From the NCBI GenBank assembly GCA_029262175.1, contig JAJCZV010000022.1, forward strand, positions 18,874 to 82,873: a stretch of DNA of 64,000 nt, read 5' to 3'. Each line of letters opens with the position of its first letter. Position 1 is the stretch's first letter. Origin of the DNA: Gemmatimonadota bacterium (GTDB taxonomy: Bacteria; Gemmatimonadota; Gemmatimonadetes; Palauibacterales; Palauibacteraceae). The translations under genes were made by a program, and so were the position numbers. The notes beneath the pieces are model-generated. The model made no database searches and had not been told where the DNA came from. It worked only from the letters and a program-made list of their open reading frames with translations. Of the stretch, positions 55,857 to 63,551 are shown piece by piece.

Positions 55857-56711
55857 CTAGCTCAAGAACGAGCGAACGTAGGGGTCCTCGCACGCGAACA
55901 TCTCTTCGGGCGACCCGTTGAAGATAATCTGTCCGTCCTTGATGAGCGCGGTCTCAGTCGCGATCCGTGCGGCGGAGCGCACGTTATGCGTAACGACCAC
56001 TGCACATACCGACAATTCGCTCCGGAGTTTCAAGATCAGCTCATCGATCGTCCGGGTGGTAATCGGATCCAGTCCGCTCGTCGGTTCATCGAAGAGCAAT
56101 ATTGGAGGTTCGTGAACGATAGCGCGCGCGATCGCGACCCGTTTTCGCATCCCGCCGGAAAGCTCCGCCGGGAGGAGCGATAACACATCTTCGGGCACGA
56201 GGTCGACGAAGCTCAGAACTTCGCGCACTCGATCGAAGATGGCGTCGTCGGGCATGTCGGTGTGTTCGACGAGGGGGAAGGCGACATTGTCGTGAACGTT
56301 GAGCGAGTCAAACAGAGCCGAGCCTTGAAATACCATTCCCATGCGCTCGCGGAGCTGAAGAACGTCCACGTAGGACACCGCGCTGATATCGCGTCCTTCG
56401 ACCATGACTTCGCCTTGATCAGGCAAGAGCAGCCGTAGAATCAACCGAAGAACCGTGGACTTCCCGACCCCCGAGCCCCCGAGGATGCACACCGTCTCCC
56501 CCCGTGCCACTCCGAGCGTGATGCCGTTGAGCACCTGGTGCGCCCCAAACGACAACCAGACGTCGCGGAGCTCCACGATCTCCGACTTCTTGGGTTCCGC
56601 CGGCTCTGCCTCGAGGGAGCGCCGAAGTTCGGCCCGCACTTCATCGGCAAGAGCCTCGTCTGGAGCGTTCGGCTCCACAGGTTCGCCTGACCCGATCGGC
56701 TGGTCGTTCAT
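55857..56711 (-). CDS. mlaF: MlaF-like ABC transporter ATP-binding protein
   Basis: 284 aa. An acidic N-terminal extension (about 1-42) is followed by Walker A GGSGVGKSTVLRLIL, signature LSGGMRKRVAIARAI, Walker B LLFDEPTSGLDP and the H-loop VVVTHNVRS. ATG 56711 overlaps the mlaE stop as ATGA. Powers the Mla phospholipid transporter. Confidence 0.93.
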   Translation of the reverse strand: MNDQPIGSGEPVEPNAPDEALADEVRAELRRSLEAEPAEPKKSEIVELRDVWLSFGAHQVLNGITLGVARGETVCILGGSGVGKSTVLRLILRLLLPDQGEVMVEGRDISAVSYVDVLQLRERMGMVFQGSALFDSLNVHDNVAFPLVEHTDMPDDAIFDRVREVLSFVDLVPEDVLSLLPAELSGGMRKRVAIARAIVHEPPILLFDEPTSGLDPITTRTIDELILKLRSELSVCAVVVTHNVRSAARIATETALIKDGQIIFNGSPEEMFACEDPYVRSFLS

Positions 56712-57613
56712 TGCACGAACATCACGATCAAGATCTGCGTTAGAAAGTAATCGACCGCCAGAACGAGGATGGACGTCGTCACCACCGCTTGAGTCGTGGC
56801 GCGCCCCACACCCTCGGTCCCCCCGCTGGTTCGTAAGCCGTAGAAGCAGCTGGTGGCGGCCATGATGGCGCCGAACGCCAGCGGTTTGGCGAGCCCCTGG
56901 ATGAGATCGATCGGGATGAACTTGAGGATGAACCCTGATTGCGCGAGCGTCTCGTAGACCGAGCGCATATAGAGCTCGGTCGTGAGGTCCAGCTTGACGA
57001 CGGCAATCAACAGCCCGCCGAAAATCGCGACCAAGTCGGCGACGATCGTCAATACGGGCAGCATGATAATCGCGGCCAGGAAGCGGGGGACGACGAGTCT
57101 GCGGACCGGATCGACCCCCATAGTGCGCAGCGCGTCGACCTGTTCCGTGACCTTCATGGCGCCGATGGCGGCGGCCATCCCAGCGCCGGCGCGACCGGTC
57201 ACCATCAGTGCCGTCAGCACCGGGCCGAGTTCGCGGACCGTGCTCGCGCCGACCAGTCGGCCGATGTAAATGGTGGCCCCGAACCGCTCCATCTCCACGG
57301 CGGACTGGAGCGCGAGCACCATGCCCGTGAACAGGCCGGTCAAGACAACGATGAACAGCGATTGGACGCCGATGGTGTCCATTTGCTGCACAATGTCGCG
57401 TCGATAGAACGGTCTTGAAACGCACGATTTGAGTAGCCGCGCCACGAGCGCGAAGTACTCTTGGACCGAGAGCGCGATGCCAAAAAACGCGTTCCTCGTG
57501 AGTCGGGCCGCGGACCGGCGGGCGGAAGCCACGTTTCTTGGCGCTCTCCGAGGGTTCGACGTATGTTCGCGCCCGATCGCCAGCGTGCGCTCGGCGCGGA
57601 CATCATGCCTCAT
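56708..57613 (-). CDS. mlaE: MlaE-like permease
   Basis: 301 aa with five or six helices. It shows FTGMVLALQSAVEMERFGA, VRELGPVLTALMVTGRAGAGMAAAIG, MKVTEQVDALRTMGVDP and FYGLRTSGGTEGVGRATT, typical of the family. ATG 57613 is the only ATG in reach; the first about 40 residues are Arg-rich and may be untranslated. Divergent from ridA. Confidence 0.92.
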   Translation of the reverse strand: MRHDVRAERTLAIGREHTSNPRRAPRNVASARRSAARLTRNAFFGIALSVQEYFALVARLLKSCVSRPFYRRDIVQQMDTIGVQSLFIVVLTGLFTGMVLALQSAVEMERFGATIYIGRLVGASTVRELGPVLTALMVTGRAGAGMAAAIGAMKVTEQVDALRTMGVDPVRRLVVPRFLAAIIMLPVLTIVADLVAIFGGLLIAVVKLDLTTELYMRSVYETLAQSGFILKFIPIDLIQGLAKPLAFGAIMAATSCFYGLRTSGGTEGVGRATTQAVVTTSILVLAVDYFLTQILIVMFVQ

Positions 57614-57705
57614 TAGCGAGGCAGAGGGGCGAGGTTACCGGCTCCCACCGAGTCGATGCAAGACACCCGTGCGCCACCGTTTCTCTCGTACGAAAGGAGC
57701 CCGCG

Positions 57706-58095
57706 TTGACTGGAAGTAGATCGGTACACACAGATCGCGCGCCTGCGGCCGTTGGTCCGTATTCGCAAGGGTATTGGGCCGGGGAAATTTTCTTCTCTGC
57801 TGGACAGGTCGGGTTGGACCCTGCGTCGGGCGAGATGGTAGGAGAAGACGTCGAAACGCAGGCCCGCCGGGTGATGAAGAACCTGGACGCCGTCCTGACG
57901 GAGGCCGGCCTTTCTTTCGGAGACGTCGTAAAGACGACGATCTTTCTCGCGGACATGGGAGACTTCAGCGCGGTCAACGAGATTTACGCCGAGCGGTTCG
58001 ATCCGCCATATCCGGCCAGATCTACCGTGGCCGTGCGAACGCTCCCGAAGAACGCGTTGGTCGAGATCGACGTGGTTGCCCGAAAGGCCGGCTAG
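57706..58095 (+). CDS. ridA: RidA-family enamine/imine deaminase
   Basis: 129 aa. It has APAAVGPYSQGYWAGEIFFSAGQVGLDPASGE, with the VGPYSQ and FSAGQ signatures, and a C-terminal PARSTVAVRTLPKNALVEIDVVA including the catalytic Arg. Removes reactive 2-aminoacrylate. TTG 57706 is supported by AAAGGAG 6 nt upstream. Confidence 0.93.
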   Translation: MTGSRSVHTDRAPAAVGPYSQGYWAGEIFFSAGQVGLDPASGEMVGEDVETQARRVMKNLDAVLTEAGLSFGDVVKTTIFLADMGDFSAVNEIYAERFDPPYPARSTVAVRTLPKNALVEIDVVARKAG

Positions 58096-58118
58096 CCAGA
58101 ACGGACACCGGACTCTGG

Positions 58119-58214
58119 GGGAGCGGATGGTGACTGGTGTTGCCTGCGGTCTTCAAAACCGTTGCGGGGCGTTCACGCGTCTTGGGTGGGTTCGATTCCC
58201 ACACGTTCCCGCCA
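58119..58214 (+). tRNA. selC: tRNA-Sec (anticodon TCA)
   Basis: 96-nt gene with encoded CCA. Acceptor GGGAGCGG pairs with ACGTTCCC (one G-A mismatch at pair 8), discriminator G. It has the 6-bp D-stem GGTGAC/GTTGCC with a 4-nt loop, anticodon stem GCGGT/ACCGT with loop CTTCAAA, a long variable arm of about 23 nt, and T-arm GTGGG-TTCGATT-CCCAC. The 8+5 stem and long variable arm are specific to tRNA-Sec. Reads UGA. Confidence 0.95.
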
Positions 58215-58219
58215 TATTC

Positions 58220-58756
58220 ATGCTTGCCTTTGCGTTGCTTCCTCATCGAACTCGAGCCCAGGATCCGCCGGTCCCTCCGATCGTGCCGGACTCTGTAACC
58301 GAAATCGCCCAACCCTCGGTCACACCCGAATCCGCGGCCATCGGGGCCACAGCGACCGGCGCCACGGTGGGTGGAGTCGCGGTCATCGATACCGTGCCGC
58401 CCGTGAGTCCGCTGGGTGCGTTCGGACGCTCGATGATCCTGCCCGGATGGGGGCAACTCGCGGTTGGCCGGCCCTCTCGAGGCGCGATCTATTTCGGCGC
58501 CGAGTCCGTGTTCCTCTACATGGTCTTCAAGTCGAGCCAGAAGCTCAATGTCGCCAAACGTGCAGAAAATGTAGGGCTCATCGAATCACGCACGAGACAG
58601 CGCGAGAACTGGATCGTGCTCGCTGGCTTCGTTGCGTTCATGAGTGGCATCGACGCCTGGGTGTCGACGCACTTCTGGGATTACGAGCCGTCGATCAGCG
58701 CGCCACCGGATGGGTCGATCGGGGTGAGCCTCGGATTCAAGGTCAACCTCCCCTGA
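58220..58756 (+). CDS. DUF5683-like membrane protein directly behind tRNA-Sec
   Basis: 178 aa. A short N-terminal hydrophobic stretch ends at RAQ (possible signal peptide), then a Pro/Val-rich region. The family part is RSMILPGWGQLAVGRPSRGAIYFG and two further hydrophobic segments. ATG 58220 is only 5 nt after the tRNA CCA and has no Shine-Dalgarno. A longer frame back to 58076 would run through the tRNA. Function unknown. Confidence 0.7.
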   Translation: MLAFALLPHRTRAQDPPVPPIVPDSVTEIAQPSVTPESAAIGATATGATVGGVAVIDTVPPVSPLGAFGRSMILPGWGQLAVGRPSRGAIYFGAESVFLYMVFKSSQKLNVAKRAENVGLIESRTRQRENWIVLAGFVAFMSGIDAWVSTHFWDYEPSISAPPDGSIGVSLGFKVNLP

Positions 58757-59571
58757 GCGACTCCGCCCCGATCGGCGTGTTCGACTCCGGAGTCGGGGGA
58801 CTCACCGTTCTGCGAGCGATCCACGAGCGGCTTCCGTCAGAATCAACGGTGTATCTAGGTGATACTGCGCGGGTGCCCTATGGTCCCAAATCGCCTGAGA
58901 CCGTCCTGCGTTACGCACGCGAGGCCTCTCGGTTTTTGGTCGCCCAAGACGTCAAAGCCATCGTCGTGGCCTGCAATACTGCGACGGCTCACGCGCGAAG
59001 GGTGCTGTCGGAGGAAATCGACGTCCCAGTGATCGGCGTCGTCGACCCGGGCGCGCAAGCGGCCGTCGCCGCGACGAAGACGGGGATGATCGGGGTGATC
59101 GGCACGCGCGGCACGATCGAGAGCGGGACGTACGAGCGAGCGATTCTCCGAGTTCGACGCGATGCCGAGGTGTTTTCGGTCGCCTGTCCTCTGTTTGTAT
59201 CCCTGGCGGAGGAAGGCTGGGTCGATGGGCCGATCGCTCAACTCACGGCGCAGGAGTACCTGACGCCTTTGATCGAAAAGGAGATCGACACGCTCCTTCT
59301 GGGGTGCACACACTATCCGCTGCTCGCACCGCTGATCGGCCGGGTGGCGGGCTTGGGCGTGACGTTGGTCGATTCGGCTTCCGCCACAGCCGCAGAAACC
59401 GGGAGTCAGCTCGACCGGGCCGGGTTGAACTCGACCGCGACCTCGCCGCCGGAGCGCCGCTACTTCGTTACCGACGATGAAGCCCGTTTCACCGAGCTGG
59501 CGGAGGGGTTTCTCGGCGCTCCTGCCCGCGTGGTTGACCGCGCGGTCCTGGACGACGAATCGTCCGACTGA
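58753..59571 (+). CDS. murI: Glutamate racemase MurI, probable CTG start
   Basis: 272 aa, makes D-glutamate for peptidoglycan. It has PIGVFDSGVGGLTVLRAI, YLGDTARVPYGPKS, the catalytic CNTATA and LLGCTHYPLLAP. The reading frame has no ATG, GTG or TTG close upstream. CTG 58753, overlapping the previous stop as CTGA, gives MSDSAPIGVFDSG, the standard N-terminus. Confidence 0.92.
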   Translation: MSDSAPIGVFDSGVGGLTVLRAIHERLPSESTVYLGDTARVPYGPKSPETVLRYAREASRFLVAQDVKAIVVACNTATAHARRVLSEEIDVPVIGVVDPGAQAAVAATKTGMIGVIGTRGTIESGTYERAILRVRRDAEVFSVACPLFVSLAEEGWVDGPIAQLTAQEYLTPLIEKEIDTLLLGCTHYPLLAPLIGRVAGLGVTLVDSASATAAETGSQLDRAGLNSTATSPPERRYFVTDDEARFTELAEGFLGAPARVVDRAVLDDESSD

Positions 59572-59578
59572 TCGTTGG

Positions 59579-60310
59579 CTAGGGCTCGAAACGCTCGAGT
59601 CGGATCTCATCGGGTGTGACGATGGCGAAGCTGTTGTGGTGGATCCAATCGCCGGAATTGAGATAAAACCGGCCGGGCGCCACCTCTTCGAGAATGGGTC
59701 GGTGCGCGTGCCCGAACACGACCAGATCCAGGTCGGTCTGCTCCGCCAAGATCTCGGCGGCGTGCGCGGCCAATTGCTCTGATCGAGACCCGTCGGCTTC
59801 AGGCCCCAAGGCATGGGCGTCTTTTGTCCGGCTCGCGTTGATCGCCAGCGGGATGCCCAAGTCCGGGTGGATCCAGCGAAAGAGGCCGCGTCCAACAGCG
59901 CTCCGGGTGGCCCACTTCAACACCCGGTAGCCCCAATCGGCGCCCCCCAGCCCATCGCCGTGAGCGAGGTATGTATGGCGCCCGCCTACGTCGGTCACGA
60001 TCGGTCCATCCAGCACTTGGACGCCGATTTCATCTTCGAGAAAACTTCCCGCCCAGGCGTCGTGGTTCCCGCCGACGAACCGAACTCCGATCCCATTGTC
60101 TACGAGATCTCGCAGTCGCGTCAGAACACCCATCTGTCCTCTCGGAACGACCCGCTTGTACTCAAACCAGAAGTCGAACAGGTCCCCGTTGATCACGAGA
60201 TCATCTCCCCACCGCGGAGCCTCGGCGAGAAACGCGAAGAATGCGCGCTCGTTTTCGAGCGGCACGGCGCCCAGGTGGATATCGGAAACAACGACGGTTC
60301 GACGTGACAT
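59579..60310 (-). CDS. lpxH: UDP-2,3-diacylglucosamine diphosphatase LpxH-like
   Basis: 243-aa metallophosphoesterase of lipid A synthesis. It has VVVSDIHLGAVPLENERAF, INGDLFDFWFEY, FVGGNHDAW, YLAHGDGLG and VFGHAHRP. ATG 60310 is used, giving MSRRTVVVSDIHLG; an upstream in-frame extension is Pro/Arg-rich. No clear ribosome-binding site. Ends 7 nt from the convergent murI. Confidence 0.88.
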   Translation of the reverse strand: MSRRTVVVSDIHLGAVPLENERAFFAFLAEAPRWGDDLVINGDLFDFWFEYKRVVPRGQMGVLTRLRDLVDNGIGVRFVGGNHDAWAGSFLEDEIGVQVLDGPIVTDVGGRHTYLAHGDGLGGADWGYRVLKWATRSAVGRGLFRWIHPDLGIPLAINASRTKDAHALGPEADGSRSEQLAAHAAEILAEQTDLDLVVFGHAHRPILEEVAPGRFYLNSGDWIHHNSFAIVTPDEIRLERFEP

Positions 60311-60349
60311 CCGCAGAAGCTCGGGAGGAGGCCTAGCTCCTGGCAACCG

Positions 60350-60370
60350 GACGGCCCCTCGCGGGCCGTC
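60350..60370. other. Stable stem-loop between lpxH and the thioesterase gene
   Basis: A perfect 8-bp palindromic stem GACGGCCC / GGGCCGTC has a 5-nt loop in the divergent intergenic region. It is not followed by a T-run, so it may be an mRNA leader element of lpxH or a protein site. Confidence 0.4.
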
Positions 60371-60393
60371 GCGGGTATGGGATCGCGCGGGGT

Positions 60394-60399
60394 TTGACA
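60394..60399 (+). promoter_or_regulatory. Perfect -35 box TTGACA, incomplete promoter
   Basis: TTGACA lies 92 nt upstream of the thioesterase gene. At 17-nt spacing the -10 position reads TACCAC, a poor match, so this is only a candidate. Confidence 0.25.
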
Positions 60400-60485
60400 C
60401 GAAGTAGCGCGAAACGTACCACGTACCACCCACCTCGCCACCACGCACCTCGAACCGACTCAGCGACGATGCAAGGGATGCCACA

Positions 60486-60905
60486 GTGACTGGAATCGTA
60501 GACTTTCGGGTACGATACGCTGAGACCGATCAAATGGGACGCGCCCACCACCGCCACTACTTGGTTTGGTGCGAGCTTGGGCGCACCGGTCTGATGAGAG
60601 ACGAGGGTGCGCCCTATGACGAGTTGGAAAAGAGTGGCGTGATGCTTCCCGTGTCCCGTGTGGAGGTCGAGTATCGGGCTCCTTTGAGCTACGACGAAGA
60701 GGTGCGGCTGTACACGCGCGTCGAGCGGGTGAGAAGCCGGGAAGTCGTTTTCGGCTATCGGTTCGCCCGCCCCGCGGATGACGTGACCGTTGCCCTGGCC
60801 CGAACCGCCTTGATCAGCACCGATACCGAGGGGCGCCCGGTTCGGTTGCCGGAGGACGTGCGAGAGATCCTTCGGCGCTTGGCCGCCGATCCCTCGGTCT
60901 CGTAG
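60486..60905 (+). CDS. Acyl-CoA thioesterase, YbgC/4-hydroxybenzoyl-CoA type hotdog
   Basis: 139 aa. The hotdog motif VRYAETDQMGRAHHRHYLVWCELGRTGLM follows the YbgC family with the catalytic Asp in ETDQMG. ELEKSGVMLPVSRVEVEYRAPLSYDEEV is the second half. Expected to hydrolyse acyl-CoA. GTG start. Confidence 0.87.
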   Translation: MTGIVDFRVRYAETDQMGRAHHRHYLVWCELGRTGLMRDEGAPYDELEKSGVMLPVSRVEVEYRAPLSYDEEVRLYTRVERVRSREVVFGYRFARPADDVTVALARTALISTDTEGRPVRLPEDVREILRRLAADPSVS

Positions 60906-60914
60906 TTTCCGCGC

Positions 60915-61601
60915 GTGACACGCTTCGGTTGGAGGGGAACGGTTTGGCCGCTGTTGATGCTCCTGGCGGCTTGCGGCGGCGGGTTCCAGCGGGGGACTCC
61001 ACTCGTTGACCCGGGGCAGATTGCGGTCGACGCCCAAGCGGCCACGCGCGTCGAGACCTCCATGCGGGTGCTGTTTGCCTGGGACTACGTCGACGAGCGG
61101 GGAACGCTCCGCGGCGAAGGTGCTGCGCGCGCCAACGCTCCAGATCTTTTTCGACTCGACCTGTTCACCACGGCCGAAGGCTCGATGGCGGCCGCGTTGG
61201 TCGAAGACGAGCTCAACTACAGCGGGGATCTGGAGGGGGTAGAGCTTCCGCCCGCCGCGTTCCTATACGCGATGGCTGGCGTGTTTAGGCCCGGACCCTC
61301 TAGTCCGTCCGGCGGGTCGGCGATCGAGGGCTATCAAGTGCTCGAGTATCCAGCCGAATCCGGCGGTTCCCGGTTTTTCTATCTGTTGAACGGTCGACTC
61401 TCGCGAGTCGAAGAGCGGCGCGCGGACCGGCTCGTCCGACGCATCGAACTCGTCTGGGGCAGCAACCCCGACTGGCCGCAGGAAGCGACCTACCGTGACG
61501 ACGTCGAACCCCGCACCCGCGTCCGCTGGGAGCTCACGGAAGTCTTGCCACAAGCGAACCCTTATCGCGATGAGATCTATGTCCTACCGCCGACCCCTTA
61601 G
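60915..61601 (+). CDS. Putative outer-membrane lipoprotein
   Basis: 228 aa. Lipoprotein signal ending LLAAC. The mature part is beta-rich: TSMRVLFAWDYVD, LFRLDLFTTAEG, RRIELVWGSN and a C-terminal TRVRWELTEVLPQ. This shape recalls LolB/LolA-like carriers, but no signature is certain. The LptE-like gene overlaps its end, so both probably act in the outer membrane. Confidence 0.6.
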   Translation: MTRFGWRGTVWPLLMLLAACGGGFQRGTPLVDPGQIAVDAQAATRVETSMRVLFAWDYVDERGTLRGEGAARANAPDLFRLDLFTTAEGSMAAALVEDELNYSGDLEGVELPPAAFLYAMAGVFRPGPSSPSGGSAIEGYQVLEYPAESGGSRFFYLLNGRLSRVEERRADRLVRRIELVWGSNPDWPQEATYRDDVEPRTRVRWELTEVLPQANPYRDEIYVLPPTP

Positions 61602-62079
61602 CTTCGCGGCGCTTGCGTTTTCAGTCGGATGCTACAGCTTCTCGGGCGGTGGCGGTTTGCCGAGCCATATTCGAACGGCGTACGTCGCCCCGATCGACAA
61701 CCAGAGCACGCAGTTCGGGCTCTCAGAGTCCCTGAGCGAGGAACTGCTCCAGGCGGCTCGACAGCGTCTGGGCCTGCGGTTAGCCTCCGAGACGGAAGCG
61801 GATGCGATCATCACGGCGACGATTCGGCGCTATTCGGACGACGCCGTAAACTTTGACGCTGTTCGTGGGGCCGGAGCGGACGTATTTCAACGCCGAATCT
61901 CGATTAGCGCGTCCGTCGAGATTCTGGACCGAGCGAACAACGAGATTATCTGGAGCAGCCAAGCCCTCACGGGAGCCGGCGAGTACGAACCGAGTTCGGA
62001 AACGGAAGAGCAGGGATCGATCGTGGCACTCGAAAACCTCGTCCAGCAAATCGTCGACGGCGCACAGTCGCAGTGGTAG
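61579..62079 (+). CDS. lptE: LptE-like LPS-assembly lipoprotein
   Basis: 166 aa. Lipobox FSVGC then YSFSGGGGLPSHIRTAYVAP, FGLSESLSEELLQAARQRLGLRL and ADAIITATIRRYS, the pattern of LptE. Would plug LptD during LPS export. Start 61579 is chosen; ATG 61570 also possible. Overlaps the preceding lipoprotein gene by 23 nt. Confidence 0.75.
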   Translation: MSYRRPLSFAALAFSVGCYSFSGGGGLPSHIRTAYVAPIDNQSTQFGLSESLSEELLQAARQRLGLRLASETEADAIITATIRRYSDDAVNFDAVRGAGADVFQRRISISASVEILDRANNEIIWSSQALTGAGEYEPSSETEEQGSIVALENLVQQIVDGAQSQW

Positions 62080-62438
62080 CCCCATTGAATGATCGGGGCG
62101 CAAGCCGCGCCGGGTGCCTGGTTGGCGTCGTAGTGCTGATTCTGGCCGGATATACAGCGGTCGGGTTCGTAGGAGCGGAGATCGACTACCGCGCGTTGTC
62201 GAGCCAGGTCCAGCGCTCCGCGCTGGCGGCCCGAGAGACGCCGGATGCCGGCGTCGCTGCCCAGATTCGAGAGAAGGCGGCTGAACTCGCCTTGCCGCCC
62301 TCGGCCGGAGCCCCGTCGATCGCCCGCCCGGCCCCGAATCGCGTGACAATCTCGCTCGCCTACCCCGACAGTATTTCGTTTTTTGGTCGCTGGCATTGGG
62401 TCATCGATCGGAGAATCGACGTTGATCAGACGTATTGA
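62073..62438 (+). CDS. Hypothetical single-membrane-helix protein
   Basis: 121 aa. One helix (about 16-34, VVVLILAGYTAVGFVGA), the rest soluble with a Pro-rich stretch and a C-terminal FGRWHWVIDRRIDV. Not recognised. Overlaps lptE by 7 nt if GTG 62073 is used; TTG 62085 is the alternative. Confidence 0.55.
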   Translation: MVAPLNDRGASRAGCLVGVVVLILAGYTAVGFVGAEIDYRALSSQVQRSALAARETPDAGVAAQIREKAAELALPPSAGAPSIARPAPNRVTISLAYPDSISFFGRWHWVIDRRIDVDQTY

Positions 62439-62466
62439 GTCGGTTACAGGTGCCTAGGCGCGGACC

Positions 62467-62943
62467 ATGAAGTATCTGATCGGTCTCATGATCGCCTTGA
62501 CGGGCACGTGGGTGCTTTGGTCATGGCACTTCACCACGGCGTTGCTCTCGTACGGCTTGGCGTCGTGTGTGGTGGTTTTGTTGATTGCGCGACGGATGCG
62601 TGTGGTGGACCGTGAGGGGGCACCGATCGACTTGCTACCGGTTCTCGTGACGTATCTCCCATGGTTGTTTTGGGAGATCGCCAAAGCGAATGTGGATGTC
62701 GCGCGGATCGTCCTCCACCCGCGCATGCCGATCAGTCCAAGGCTGATCGAGGTCCGGGCGACCCAGAAGCACGACCTGGGTCGTGTGATCTACGCCAATT
62801 CGATCACCCTTACGCCAGGTACCGTGACCATTGACACGGAGGGAGATTTGATCACCGTGCACGCCCTCACTCAGGGAGCCGCCGATGGCGTGCTGAGCGG
62901 CGAAATGGATCGGCGCGTATCCCGGCTCGGGAGCCAGAGTTGA
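62467..62943 (+). CDS. mrpE: Mrp-type Na+/H+ antiporter subunit E
   Basis: 158 aa with two or three helices and a soluble tail. The tail has SITLTPGTVTIDTEGDLITVHAL, the family hallmark, and FWEIAKANVDVARIVL precedes it. First of four Mrp/Mbh genes here. Confidence 0.92.
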   Translation: MKYLIGLMIALTGTWVLWSWHFTTALLSYGLASCVVVLLIARRMRVVDREGAPIDLLPVLVTYLPWLFWEIAKANVDVARIVLHPRMPISPRLIEVRATQKHDLGRVIYANSITLTPGTVTIDTEGDLITVHALTQGAADGVLSGEMDRRVSRLGSQS

Positions 62944-63221
62944 TTTTTGCCGTCGCGATGGGCGCCGTGCTGGTGACGATGGGCCTCGCACTCGTTCGTG
63001 CGGCCAAAGGGCCGACCATTTTCGATCGAATCTTGGCCCTGAACATGTTTGGGACCAAGACGGTGTTGCTGATCGCCGTGATGGGGTTCCTCACCGGGCG
63101 TCCCGATTACCTCGACCTCGCACTCGTTTATGCGCTCATGAATTTCATCGGCGTCATTGGCGTGCTGCGATTCTCCAAGTATGGTCATTTCGCTGATCCG
63201 GACCGCAAAGATGTGGCCTAG
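62940..63221 (+). CDS. mrpF: Mrp-type antiporter subunit F
   Basis: 93 aa, three helices: VAMGAVLVTMGLALVRAAKGPT, FDRILALNMFGTKTVLLIAV and LDLALVYALMNFIGVIGVLRF. TTG overlaps the mrpE stop as TTGA. Confidence 0.9.
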   Translation: MIFAVAMGAVLVTMGLALVRAAKGPTIFDRILALNMFGTKTVLLIAVMGFLTGRPDYLDLALVYALMNFIGVIGVLRFSKYGHFADPDRKDVA

Positions 63222-63551
63222 ATGGATCTCCTAGTTGACGTCGTGGGGGGCGGTCTTCTGTTGTTCGGCGCGGCGTTCGCGTTGATCGGCGGGATCGGTC
63301 TCATCCGCCTGCCGGACTTCTATACCCGCATCCACGGGGCGGGAATCACGGATACGCTGGGGGCGGGTCTCATCCTGTCCGGTCTGATGTTCGAAGCGGG
63401 AGTTTCGATCGTCACGATAAAGCTCTTGCTGATTCTTCTGTTCCTGTGGCTCACGAGTCCGACCGCGACACACGCGCTCGCCAACTCGGCGCTGGAAACG
63501 GGACTCAAGCCGCGGCTGGCGGATGGAGAGGAGGCAGCATCGACTCCATAG
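63222..63551 (+). CDS. mrpG: Mrp-type antiporter subunit G
   Basis: 109 aa, three helices: LLLFGAAFALIGGIGLIRLPDFYTRIH, GAGLILSGLMFE and LLLILLFLWLTSPTATHALA. The LPDFYTRIHGAGITDTLG motif is diagnostic. ATG immediately after the mrpF stop. Confidence 0.92.
   Translation: MDLLVDVVGGGLLLFGAAFALIGGIGLIRLPDFYTRIHGAGITDTLGAGLILSGLMFEAGVSIVTIKLLLILLFLWLTSPTATHALANSALETGLKPRLADGEEAASTP
63529..63534 (+). promoter_or_regulatory. Shine-Dalgarno before the MbhD-like gene
   Basis: AGGAGG lies 4 nt before an in-frame ATC (63539). There is no ATG, GTG or TTG start nearby in that frame that would keep the first membrane helix. Confidence 0.5.

Noticed and set aside
58076..58219. Upstream extension of the DUF5683 gene
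   Set aside because: It would be translated through the tRNA-Sec gene.
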